64,000 bases of DNA, from contig JAUMIR010000004.1 of NCBI GenBank assembly GCA_030847615.1, positions 84,909,001 to 84,973,000 of the forward strand, written 5' to 3'. This stretch comes from Gambelia wislizenii (Eukaryota > Chordata > Lepidosauria > Squamata > Crotaphytidae). A program made the translations under genes and the position numbers. Below the pieces are notes generated by a model, which worked only from the letters and a program-made list of their open reading frames with translations, searched no databases and was not told the origin of the DNA. Below, one piece after another: positions 52,001 through 57,759 of the stretch. Positions within the stretch are counted from its first letter, which is position 1. The number at the start of each line of letters is the position of its first letter.

Positions 52001-54832
52001 CTACCACCACAACCACCATTTTCCCACCCAGGCATTCAAAAAGGTCAGAAGCAACACTGCAGTGGAGAGAATGGGGGGGGGTCTGTGCTTCTTTTAGTTC
52101 TTCTCAGATGAAAGTTCTTCTAAGCTCTTGCCTTTCAACACTCTACTCAAAGAAGGGGATGGTCCCCCCCTTTTTTTTAAATAAAATTTAAGGTACAGAA
52201 CTTACATTGCCCCATGGATAAGTCGACCCAGTTTTTTTTTACTAAATTTCTCGGCTTACACACAATTATATACGGTATATATGGTAGTAGTTCTAGCAGA
52301 TCTGATTTCCACAAGGAGATGATTTTTTTCCAAAGCTAATGTGCTTAATTGCTCCATTGTTCCCAATTTTTTTTAAAAAAAGAAGACTGTTGGAATATCC
52401 CTGTCAGGAAGAATAATTAGACCAATGAGAATTTTGCATAGTTTGCTCCTCTAGTATTCAAATATCCTGAAGTGTTGCAGAGGAATTATTCTGTGGACAA
52501 AAACCTACATGGTTTTTGTATAAAAACTTTGTTTACTGCACAGAAAACTTTCCTGTGCAGAAAACATTGTTTACTGTGCAGGAAATCTGTTTTCTGCATG
52601 GAAAACAAGGGGTTATACACAAAAAAACCCTACCTGTTACTCTGTGCAGAATAATTCCTCTATAACACTTTGGGATGCTTGAATATGAGGAGATTACTGC
52701 AGAGGCTGTGGCGTCACTAAGGTTGATGTCACCTGGTGCGGTTCAGCCTCTCCACACACACCAGTGCCGCCACTGTGCAGAGGAATATTCATTTTGCCCC
52801 GGGGGGGGGCAAAAACTACCACATTTTTTGTCCTCACCCACAAGTATGGAAATGTCGAGGATGTATGTCCCTAAATGACAGTGCACTGGCTCAAAACTTG
52901 GGAGAAAGGTACAGCACATTGCATGTAGGTTTATACAGAAATGAGTCAAGTTACATTCAGTGAAGTTTAAATCTGTTTAGGATTTGTTAATGTACAAGAA
53001 AAAAAATTGTATGCACATGCAGGAATAACCCCTTTATATCCCTTTCATTCTTCTGTCATGATTTCAATTAAATCTGTGGGTGGGGGGGGAGCCTCAGTTA
53101 AACTGTACAGTTATTTCTCACAGGTTTCCAAGACATAGGACGTTATCAGAGTAGCAAATTTACCTGGGACTTCTTAGTATGTTTAGGTGCTTTTTGTAAC
53201 TTTTAATGTCTTATTTTTATTTTTATTTTTGAATTTCCTGCACTATGTATTCTTGCAAGAATATGCAGGATTTCAAATAAGGAAGTGAACGGAGCTCCGT
53301 TCACTCCTTGTTCATCATGGGGAAGCCTTCTCCTGGGATAGGAGGTAAGTGTGGCATGAGGAGCTCTTTTGCTGGCATAAAAACAGCAAAATTATGTTGG
53401 CAAAAGAACGGGGTTTAGGTGTGGTAGTCTGATAAAGTCCATATACTGTATATGTGTAGTATGTGGGGAAATAATCATTGTAATGTAAAAGCAATCTTGT
53501 GTACCTCACTCACAATCTTAGATAAGTCTAGTGTTTTTCCCTGCATGCATTTGTTCTCCCAAAATTCCCTTTCTCTTATTTCACTGGGCACTTCCAGCCA
53601 ACTGGAAGTGCTGGGTCATTCAACACATGACCTAATTTGAATTTTATTGCTTTTCTGTAATTCCCTTCTAAGTTTGACTCTCCATGAGGATGGAGGTATC
53701 TTAGCCATCTTAAGCTTTTCTGAAACAATGCCATGATGTTTCACCATGCAGCCTTCTATCGTTGAGGGCTGGTGAGTCTTTCCTACCCTATTCTTAGTCA
53801 GTTTAGGAACCTCTTTTTAAGTTTGTTTTAGTATGTAGATTGAGATTGATATACCTTCAGTAAACTTTGATTTGCATTTTAAACTGACTCCCTTGTTTTT
53901 GTAATGAGTCTAATTTAACTGGGGGATCCCAGACCTCTGATGATAATTGAGCTTAAGTCTGCTTCCTAAGCGCATTCTGCATGAACACGAAGTCAAAAGT
54001 GACTGAATGATTTTAACTCTTTTTAAAAGAAAATAATTCTTGTTGTTTTTAAAAGGACTAGATCCTGGAATTTTTTAATACAATTTTATTTTTAGACTCA
54101 TTACCTTCCCACAATATGGTCTTTTCCTATATGATTCTATGATTCTATGCCCTTTGATACCTTTAAGTTTGGGCTAGACAACCTGTGATCCTCCTGTCAT
54201 TGTTGGACTCTGTCAATCCTAGCCCACATATCCAATAGTAAGGGATAATGAGACCTGTAATCTTACATCTGAAGGGCTTCAAGTTGCCCACCCTTGCTTT
54301 AAGGGAAGGTGGCCATGGGTGAAATAGAACATATTGCTCTCTTTCACCAGCTATGTTAGTTGTACCCATAGGTTTTCTGCTGCTAATCTACTCGACCTCA
54401 CCACTTGCACCAATAGAATTAACATTTTTCTTCAACATTTTCTCCTCCTCCTCCTCCTCCTCCTCCTCCTATTTTGTTTTGTTTTGTTATTTTTACCTAT
54501 GAGGTGTGGCTGAAAGCCTGGTTGAGTTCGACAAACTACATATAGCAGCAGCAGGAATAGGACGTTTCCAGAGATCAGGGCTGAAAATCACATTTCCACT
54601 CATTAGATTTTAATTCAAGAAGATGCCGTTTTTAAAAAGTGAAAATGAATACACTTACTCTCACAACTGAACTCAGGAACTCCATTATCTGTCACTTGCA
54701 TAAGTACCTTCTTGTATCCTTTTTCACAGATGCAGCTGGATCTATTGTAAAGAACAGCATCGGGACCACAGTATATACCATAATCGCTGATTCTGGCACT
54801 GAAAACACGGTCTTCATCATCACTAAAAAAGG
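17828..54832 (-). CDS. ADGRE: EGF-TM7 adhesion GPCR (ADGRE family), twelve exons
   Basis: Class B2 adhesion receptor at the leukocyte-type cell surface; the family includes EMR1-4 and CD97. In transcript order the exons are 54832-54659 (EGF), 49326-49250 and 45703-45605 (stalk), 41531-41357, 38400-38281 and 32409-32210 (GAIN), 31392-31222 (GPS), 29027-28833 (TM1-2), 26027-25792 (TM3-4), 22840-22774 and 20795-20704 (TM5), 17996-17828 (TM6-7). All junctions are AG/GT and every phase fits, giving 1,775 coding bases with no internal stop. Human family members have two to six EGF modules; only one is found here. The signal-peptide and cytoplasmic-tail exons are missing from the model. It is ADGRE by TM and GPS similarity; which member (E1, E2/3 or E5) cannot be decided by eye. 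Confidence 0.93.
18190..18540 (+). mobile_element. L1 ORF1/ORF2 junction fragment
   Basis: An acidic, Glu-rich frame (18189-18404) typical of an ORF1 end is followed by [18 protein letters not shown], the start of an L1 endonuclease, then an A-rich end. Not a host gene. Confidence 0.65.
19383..19692. repeat. TTTTCTGCACAGAAAA-type palindromic repeat, copy 2
   Basis: Perfect 18-base inverted termini, TTATTCTGTGCAAAATTC at 19383-19400 and its complement at 19675-19692. Between them lie eight or more variants of ttttctgtgcagaaaac at roughly 25-35 base spacing, in both orientations. Confidence 0.8.
19710..20350. mobile_element. MITE, GGAGATT-terminus group, family E interior
   Basis: Left end GGAGATCATCAGATGCG preceded by ATA; right end GACAATCTC followed by ATA. 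The interior contains acatccaggtaagtcacact, cttggaagtttt, gaatttcctgtgctcatgat and an imperfect gagctc..gttcactc palindrome, shared with 42655, 50754 and 53138. Confidence 0.75.
20704..20795 (-). CDS. ADGRE: ADGRE exon: rest of TM5 and ICL3
   Basis: 92 bp, acceptor tttatttattag, donor gtaaga. It encodes [20 protein letters not shown] then [10 protein letters not shown] plus two bases of Arg. The LxxLNxEVxTLxxTR pattern is conserved in ADGRE third intracellular loops. It joins in phase to the TM6-7 exon. Confidence 0.93.
21673..21760 (-). mobile_element. CR1 LINE 3' end
   Basis: Reverse complement of the familiar CR1 end: atagaatcatagaactgtag followed by agttggaagagaccacaagg and ccatctagtccaacc. 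Confidence 0.85.
22774..22840 (-). CDS. ADGRE: ADGRE exon: ECL2 and start of TM5
   Basis: 67 bp, too short to stand out as an open frame. Acceptor ttcctcttag, donor gtaagt. One base completes His, then [20 protein letters not shown] and IA. The Cys of HCWL is the conserved partner of the TM3 Cys. GFIWSFxGPVC is a hallmark of the family. Confidence 0.95.
23209..23437. mobile_element. Tigger-like MITE, copy 2
   Basis: 229 bp with CAGTTGTCCCTTCATATT and GGACGGACAACTG termini and TA duplication. Interior matches 4557 and 50037. Confidence 0.88.
23589..23875. mobile_element. PIF/Harbinger-like MITE, copy 1
   Basis: 287 bp. Inverted termini GGGGCTTACCACACTCTGAA / TTCAGAGTGCAGTAAACCCC flanked by TTA on both sides. 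A 3-bp TTA duplication is typical of PIF/Harbinger. Second copy at 49672. Confidence 0.8.
24386..24930. mobile_element. Possible MITE with long inverted termini
   Basis: Left cttgtctagatgggcaattt and right attctgcccatgtagatgag are imperfect inverted repeats about 520 bp apart. The interior is GC-richer with ctgcatgtgac..gtcacatgcag. No clear target duplication. Confidence 0.5.
24990..25495 (+). mobile_element. CR1 3' end with an inserted fragment
   Basis: Reads gactgaggagtgacatgatt, then after a foreign piece (about 25060-25195) resumes and ends ggttggacctgatgattcat and caactctacaattctatg. The inserted piece has gaaagcttatgctacaactt and gtgccacaagatcc, seen also near 30600-31040. Confidence 0.75.
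25792..26027 (-). CDS. ADGRE: ADGRE exon: TM3, ICL2 and TM4
   Basis: 236 bp, acceptor tttctgattcag, donor gtaagtg. It encodes [20 protein letters not shown] (TM3 with the ECL-disulfide Cys), [20 protein letters not shown] and [13 protein letters not shown] (TM4), ending in two bases of a split His. Coding potential continues upstream of the acceptor in a hydrophobic open frame, but the acceptor and family alignment put the exon start at 26027. Confidence 0.96.
26560..26945. repeat. C-rich minisatellite with degenerate CCTCCAAAGT units
   Basis: About ten degenerate units of the form (c)ctcccgcctccaaagttgcc with atcaccactcgctccccc spacers. It is open in three + frames, giving Pro/Ser-rich translations. 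No start context, splice sites or similarity support a gene. It sits inside a larger element (about 26475-27170) that ends with an inverted pair, cagtgtgctgattggctgc / gcagccaatcagcacactgg. Confidence 0.8.
27395..27462. repeat. Three tandem 24-bp copies
   Basis: cagatccactggagaactga plus acaa repeated nearly three times; the third has ggaggactg. Confidence 0.9.
27868..28115. mobile_element. Large imperfect hairpin, probably a MITE
   Basis: agcagccactgtgatagatg..ggatctgttcc..aggaagcagcta pairs with tagctgcttcct-like..gaggaacagaccc..gcaatggctgctacc about 150 bases on. Arms are about 75-80% alike by eye. Ends and target duplication not resolved. Confidence 0.6.
28833..29027 (-). CDS. ADGRE: ADGRE exon: TM1, ICL1 and TM2
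   Basis: 195 bp, 65 codons, acceptor tttgttacag, donor gtattt. It starts [20 protein letters not shown] (TM1), continues with [20 protein letters not shown] (ICL1/TM2) and ends GIDKTYNK. The [13 protein letters not shown] signature is shared by CD97 and EMRs. It splices in phase 0 from the GPS exon and to the TM3 exon. Confidence 0.96.
30702..30935 (+). mobile_element. Sauria-type tRNA SINE with BovB tail
   Basis: tRNA-like head agaaccagtgtggtatattg with a B box (ggttcaaatcccc), then ttgggcaagtca and the BovB-like end gttggaaatgtcttaaagac acacagcaac. Flanked by aggatttgtgg and aggattttgtgg. It splits an older element (30600-30690 and 30948-31040). Confidence 0.88.
31222..31392 (-). CDS. ADGRE: ADGRE exon: GPS motif, catalytic His replaced by Tyr
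   Basis: 171 bp, 57 codons, acceptor ttcccctacag, donor gtatgt. The GPS is recognisable: CVHWN, W-SPEGC, then [16 protein letters not shown]. All four GPS cysteines and both Trp are present. The cleavage tripeptide in the family is His-Leu-Ser/Thr, but this exon reads Tyr-Leu-Ser (tac ctg tcc). The His is the general base of self-cleavage, so the receptor is probably uncleaved. The tethered-agonist sequence SNFAVLM is intact. Human EMR1 also departs from the consensus here, so loss of cleavage would have precedent. Confidence 0.93.
31458..31700 (-). mobile_element. Sauria-type SINE
   Basis: Starts ttgttgttgtatgccttcaa, contains tttcttggcagaatttgttc and ttcaaaccctggtc (B box complement) and ends accactacaccatctaggct. 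Antisense copy of the 30702 SINE, directly beside the next one. Confidence 0.88.
31703..31945 (-). mobile_element. Sauria-type SINE, adjacent copy
   Basis: Same layout as the previous element, from ttgttgttgtgttgttgtca to gtctacaccatgatgcctct. The two copies lie head to tail between the GPS and GAIN B exons. Confidence 0.85.
32210..32409 (-). CDS. ADGRE: ADGRE exon: GAIN subdomain B
   Basis: 200 bp, acceptor gatcttccacag, donor gtgtgt. Two bases complete Gly, then [15 protein letters not shown] and a segment ending NLTFHHLK. AFISYxxLxSL, NSRVV and the PxNLTFxHL strand are diagnostic for ADGRE GAIN B domains. NET and NLT are potential N-glycosylation sites. Confidence 0.92.
33394..33617. mobile_element. 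Hairpin MITE, GGAGATT-terminus group
   Basis: 224 bp, TTA on both sides. GGAGATTTTCAGACTACACT at the left; right end complements to GGGAATTTTCAGACAACACT. Interior matches 17108-17331 (tcctgggatttgtagttta, gaggcagccatagca). Confidence 0.9.
33740..37960 (-). mobile_element. L1 LINE ORF2, decayed, in a receptor intron
   Basis: Order on the - strand: endonuclease start near 37940 ([28 protein letters not shown]), RT in pieces at 36748-36092 ([42 protein letters not shown]) and 36057-35578 ([31 protein letters not shown]), and the Cys-rich end at 34755-34450 ([18 protein letters not shown]). Many stops and frameshifts. ORF1 is absent, so the copy is 5' truncated at ORF2. It lies in the sense orientation of the receptor, between the GAIN exons at 32210 and 38281. 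Confidence 0.93.
38281..38400 (-). CDS. ADGRE: ADGRE exon: GAIN subdomain A/B junction
   Basis: 120 bp, acceptor actcgttttag, donor gtatgc. Two bases complete Val, then [20 protein letters not shown] and [19 protein letters not shown], ending with one base of a Gly codon. IQT..I and the (A/D)xGDxMTI pattern are characteristic of EMR/CD97 at this position. Confidence 0.9.
38410..41300. other. Intron sequence, no exon found
   Basis: Between the GAIN exons 38281-38400 and 41357-41531. It holds short CA runs near 38620-38660, a (GATA)n tract and nothing else I can name. Confidence 0.5.
40029..40068. repeat. (GATA)n microsatellite
   Basis: About ten copies of GATA/TAGA in uninterrupted array. 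Confidence 0.95.
41357..41531 (-). CDS. ADGRE: ADGRE exon: GAIN subdomain A
   Basis: 175 bp, acceptor ttttatactatag, donor gtgagg; starts phase 0 and ends with one extra base. It encodes [20 protein letters not shown], then a helical stretch ending [17 protein letters not shown]. The [16 protein letters not shown] segment parallels the LxxxExxALxxAL helix of other ADGRE GAIN domains. No stop or frameshift. Confidence 0.87.
41674..41994. mobile_element. Near-perfect hairpin MITE, young, GGAGATT-terminus group
   Basis: 321 bp made of two arms (41674-41816 and 41822-41994) around a 5-base loop. Arms differ at only about ten sites, mostly CpG-type. The right arm carries an extra self-complementary cgatccttgcacggcaagga insert. 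Termini GGAGATTTTCAGAC; flanks GTA and ATA. CpG-rich, unlike its surroundings. It lies in the intron 5' of the first GAIN exon... on the receptor strand, about 140 bases upstream of it. Confidence 0.92.
42655..43005. mobile_element. Degraded MITE, family E interior
   Basis: Shares ggtcaaatcaggacatccaa, cccgggttacttggaagttt, gatttcctgtgtgataaaat and gaacggggctccattcactt with 19710, 50754 and 53138. Right end gtctaataatgtcttc resembles the group terminus. A left end GGACGTTGTCAAG at 42148 is possible but distant. Confidence 0.6.
43795..43968 (+). mobile_element. CR1 3' end
   Basis: gtggagtctccttctttgga, ggctggatggctatctgtca, gggggttggactggatgacc and tctatgattctatgatt, the standard CR1 terminus. 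Confidence 0.9.
44583..45437. mobile_element. Inverted-terminus element TACCATATATRCTCATG, copy 1
   Basis: Left taccatatatgctcatgcat and right tacatgagtatatatgg are inverted repeats. Includes ggtcaatgctggaa and a GC-richer centre. Same ends as 50734-52285. No transposase frame. Confidence 0.6.
45605..45703 (-). CDS. ADGRE: ADGRE exon: stalk, second part
   Basis: 99 bp, 33 codons, acceptor tcttcttacag, donor gtgaga, phase 0 at both ends. It encodes [20 protein letters not shown] followed by a Ser/Ala-rich run. Potential N-glycosylation sites are NSS at two places. It corresponds to the start of the GAIN A helical region of EMR receptors, where a single Cys followed by a helix is conserved. 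Confidence 0.82.
45735..46198 (+). mobile_element. CR1 ORF2 end and 3' UTR
   Basis: From ggagaaaaactaactatcca, through gatgagggcagccaaaatgg and acattaggaagaacttcctg, to ggagttggactagatggccc and tctatgattctatag. Lies just upstream (on the receptor strand) of stalk exon 45605-45703. Confidence 0.88.
47510..48720 (+). mobile_element. BovB LINE 3' region, interrupted by a Penelope element
   Basis: Before the break: ttaattgttaatcaaaatgg. After it: aaatggagactgtagttaag and frames [40 protein letters not shown] typical of BovB. Ends near cataaattggaggcaatgtg. The matching region of the 1-690 copy is uninterrupted. Confidence 0.88.
47661..48155 (+). mobile_element. Penelope-like element 3' fragment nested in BovB
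   Basis: Encodes the C-terminal end of a Penelope protein ([20 protein letters not shown]) followed by a 3' region ending agaacatggcctcacagctc and cccaaggaaaacct. Flanked by AAAATGGAGACT at 47649-47660 and 48156-48167, a 12-base target duplication in the BovB sequence. Confidence 0.88.
48828..49040 (+). mobile_element. tRNA-derived SINE with L2-type tail, second copy
   Basis: ggagtctcagtggtgcagtg head, gttcgatcccac B box, ggtaaaatgagtacccagct body, ttgtaaaccgcttagggag tail and tataaatat end. Confidence 0.85.
49250..49326 (-). CDS. ADGRE: ADGRE exon: stalk, first part
   Basis: 77 bp, acceptor ttttcttcacag, donor gtaagtg. Two bases complete a Lys codon from the EGF exon, then 25 codons run [20 protein letters not shown] to NPTKS. 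This matches the short Cys-containing linker that follows the EGF modules in EMR receptors. Direct splicing from the EGF exon is in phase, which is why I think no second EGF exon was skipped. Confidence 0.8.
49672..49961. mobile_element. PIF/Harbinger-like MITE, copy 2
   Basis: GGGGCTTACTGTACTCCAAA at the left after TTA; right end ttcagaatgcagtaagctc. Interior matches 23589-23875 (gctaacagttttt, atgggactgaag). Confidence 0.75.
50037..50266. mobile_element. Tigger-like MITE, copy 3
   Basis: CAGTTGTCCCTCCGTATCCA and gaatatgaagggacaactg termini, TA on both sides. Interior in reverse order to copies 1 and 2. Confidence 0.9.
50734..52285. mobile_element. Inverted-terminus element TACCATATATACT, copy 2, interrupted
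   Basis: Starts taccatatatacttgtc at 50734, resumes as tatgagtcgacctcatgtat after a nested MITE, and ends with gtatatatggta. Internal duplications: ccgggcattcaaaaagg near 51816 and cccaggcattcaaaaaggtc near 52028. A stretch near 52205 reads gataagtcgaccc. Confidence 0.65.
50754..51329. mobile_element. MITE nested in the TACCATATATACT element, GGAGATT group
   Basis: 576 bp, GGAGATTATCAGAC and GTCTGATAATCTCC termini, TAT on both sides. Removing it and one TAT rejoins the host sequence across ..tgtctatgagtcg... Interior carries the family E sequence in reverse order. Confidence 0.9.
52454..52687. repeat. TTTTCTGCACAGAAAA-type palindromic repeat, copy 3
   Basis: Arms of about 40 bases: tattcaaatatcctgaagtg..agaggaattattctg against the complement of cagaataattcctct..cactttgggatgcttgaata. 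Centre holds actgcacagaaaactt, cctgtgcagaaaacattg and similar units. Confidence 0.8.
53138..53440. mobile_element. MITE, GGAGATT group, family E interior
   Basis: 303 bp, left GGACGTTATCAGAG, right GTCTGATAAAGTCC, ATA on both sides. Interior gaatttcctgcactatgt, gtgaacggagctccgttcac and cttttgctggcataaaa. Confidence 0.88.
54449..54472. repeat. (TCC)n microsatellite
   Basis: Eight TCC units about 190 bases from the EGF exon. Confidence 0.9.
54659..54832 (-). CDS. ADGRE: ADGRE exon: single EGF-like domain
   Basis: 174 bp with a strong polypyrimidine acceptor (ccctccccctaccag) and donor gtaagtg; phase 1 at both ends, as usual for EGF exons. It aligns with the first, non-calcium-binding EGF module of CD97/EMR receptors. 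Cysteines occur at local residues 21, 33, 35 and 56 ([20 protein letters not shown]). By position these are C2, C4, C5 and C6. C1, expected about three residues before C2, and C3, in the spot now reading VLYN, are both absent. An alternative acceptor (ttttttag, 12 bases downstream) would give phase 2 and is less likely. Confidence 0.85.
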
Positions 54833-55799
54833 CTGGTAGGGGGAGGGAAGGGCATTTCTATAATAAAAATCAGCTCAGGATGAGTAAAAGAGCATATGAT
54901 TGTGCCTTTCTAACTCCAGGGCCATAAAGCAAAGAAAGACTGGAGGGTCATGGGAAGATGAAGATTATCAGAAAGTATAATAATGTGTCTTCTTTGTGCA
55001 GAGAAGTACTAACACAGCAGTGACTTTAAGAAAGTAAAGAGAAATAGGTTAACTATGTGATAATTTCAAACTGCCAGTATTTTATCTTGGCCAGATTCCT
55101 CTTGAAGACAGGTCAGCTTTTGACAAAGAAACAATGGTAGGCAATGTTGTGTGACAAAGAGCAGCAGGTAACCCTGAGCAGCAACTTAAGGGGACAGGAC
55201 TCATTACTGTTACACCAAGAGACATCAAATGGCAGTAGAGGCATGGGAACAGTTGAACCAGATACAACTATCCAGGGATGTAGAGATGGGTGGGGGGAGA
55301 GCAAAATGAGGGCATGTCCCACCACCTAATAATTCTGCCCCCATTTAAATTTTTCCTTCAGTCTCCCAAGTTCTATAATTACAGAAGTGAGATAGTGAAA
55401 ATCATTCACACCTAATTCTTATATCCTGTGTTCAAATTCCTTCAATTCTGTGTGCTCCTTTATTTTGGATGTCTAAACTCTGTTTCTAAATGCTCAATGA
55501 AAGTTTTAAGTTACTGCAATGCTAGAAATGTATGGAGTGAAGGAAAATGTCATCTGAAAGGACAGAATTCTTATATGGAGAGGGCAATGATCTCATTTTG
55601 CCCTCTTTATAGCTACAGCCTTGGGCCTGCCATAGTCAAGTGTATCACTGGAATATGCCTTCATTTGGTATTGCTAGCCAGTCAACAGTTATGTGATTGC
55701 ACTGTGTTAATCCATCTGCATCCTGCCTCCAGTGTAAGAGTGCCCCATTTGGGCTATTATCCAGCATGGATTCCAAGCTGCTGCTGCTGTTGTTATTGA

Positions 55800-55804
55800 T
55801 GACG

Positions 55805-55836
<32 letters not shown>

Positions 55837-57420
55837 TATACCCCGCCCCTCTGCTAAAAACAATTGGGACGGCTTCCAACAATTAAAACACTACAATACG
55901 TACTGATAACACCCAGACCCATAACTCCAAATAATCTCACCCAGCGGCTTCATATAGATGTTAAACAGCATCGGGGACAGGATGGCGCCCTGCGGAACAC
56001 CACAAGTAAGCTCCTTTCTGCTGGAGCAGCTGTCCCCGAGCAACACCCTCTGGGAACTGCCCGAGAGGAAGGACCGGAACCACTGGAGCGCAGTGCCTCC
56101 GATTCCTAACCCACTCAGGCGATCCAGGAGAATGGTATGATCTATCATATCAAAAGCCGCTGAGAGGTCTAGAAGGACCAACAGGGACACATTACCCCTG
56201 TCGATGCTTACACGCGGGTCATTGATCAAGGCAACCATGGCAGTCTCAACTCCAAATCCCGTCCTGAAGCAAGTTTGAACTGGGTCTAGATAATCAGTTT
56301 CATCCAAGACCACTTGGAGTTGAAGAGCAACTGCCCTCTCAATCACTTTGCTCAAGAATGGTAACATAGAAACCAGCCTATAGTTGTTCATGTCCAGGGG
56401 GTCCAGGGAAGGTTTTTTCAGGAGCGGCCTAACTGCTGCTTCATTTAAACAGGATGGAACACACCCTTCCCTGGACTCTTCCCTGAGGGATGCATTGATG
56501 ATGTCCTTAAGGAACACCATCAAGGCACACACCTCCGGGTAGCCAGCCATGAAGGCAAGGATCAAGAGGGCAGGTCATCTTCCTCACTCTACCAAGTAGC
56601 TTGTCCACGTCCTCGGTACTCACGGATTGAAATTGATCCAGTAAACTTACATCAACGGAGTTGCTGGACACCTCATCAATTGTTTCTGTTTCTGACAAAA
56701 TACTGGCATCTAAGTTGGCTCTTATCCGAGAGATTTTATCTGCAAAGTAGTTGTTAAATGCGTCACAGCAGGATGTTGTTGGGTTAAGCAATGGGTTCTG
56801 CGCAGGTATAACCTGCATCATCTCCCTTACCACCCTAAACTGCTCTGCTGGATGGGACTCTGCAGACGCAATACGTGCAGAGAAGAAGGATCTCTGCACT
56901 GCACATATTGCCTCTCAATAGGGCCAAAGAAACTTCCTATGACAAGTCCTGTCGGATAAGAGTCGAGTTTTCTGCCAGTTGTGCTCTAGTCATTGTCCAA
57001 CCCACTTCATTTTCCTAAGCTCTGAAGTATACCATGGCTTATGGTTAGGAGCGGGTTGGAAAGGATGCTTGAGAGCGATTGTGTCAATAGCCTTGGTAAG
57101 ATCGGTGTTCCAAGTATTAACCAAAGCTTCGACAGGGTCACTGGCATTACCAACCATTAAACCCTCCAAGGCTTTCTGGAATCCTATTGATTCCATTAGC
57201 CTTCAGGGGCAGACCATTCTAATGGGTCCACCACCCCCAGCGGGGCAGGAAGAGACTCTTAGTTCAGCCTTGACCAGGAGATGATCCATCCATGACAATG
57301 TGGTGGTTTTAATAACCTCTGCCCACGGATATTCCTGTTCTGTACTGAAGACCGCATCAAGGGTATGACCCGCACAATGTGTGGGCCTGATGACCAATTT
57401 AAAAGCAAGTCTCTAGCCCT
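55800..57420 (-). mobile_element. L2 LINE with internal deletion
   Basis: Reverse strand: HTLDAVFSTEQEYPWAEVIK (endonuclease end) near 57370, linker frames, then RT (NNYRLVSMLPFLSKVIERAV, LLVLLDLSAAFDMIDHTILL, GVPQGAILSPMLFNIYMKPL) ending ..CYQYV where the catalytic ADD should follow. It then runs straight into the 3' tail (gcagaggggcggggtataaa) and (ATT)n. Several frameshifts. Confidence 0.9.
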
Positions 57421-57560
57421 TGTATAAGCAGAGTTTGGGGGCCAAATGTATAGCTACTCCTCTGTCCAGTACTTTTGGAGAAGCAAGTCTGCCCTACCTT
57501 TGAATAGGGGTGTATCACTTCGGGGTGTTCAAATATGGGGAGAATACTGTAAATGAATAG

Positions 57561-57743
57561 ATTTTCCTTGGCTTTTTTCCGGGCTGTGAGGCCATGTTCT
57601 GGAACAGTTTCTTTCTGTTCCAGTCTATTCCAGACTAAACTTTCTATTCCAGACCAAACTATTCCAGAACACTGCCTCACAGCCCAGAAAAAACCCCAAG
57701 GAAAATCTATGGATGCCGGCTGTGAAAGCCTTCGACTTCACAT
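57561..57743. mobile_element. Penelope terminal repeat in inverted (hairpin) form
   Basis: Left arm attttccttggcttttttcc..ctgtgaggccatgttctgga, right arm tccagaacactgcctcacag..ccccaaggaaaatct, then gtgaaagccttcgac. The right arm matches the 3' end of the 47661 Penelope copy. Flanked by tgtaaatgaatag and tgtagatgaatag (one mismatch in 13). Confidence 0.8.
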
Positions 57744-57759
57744 TGTAGATGAATAGTTA

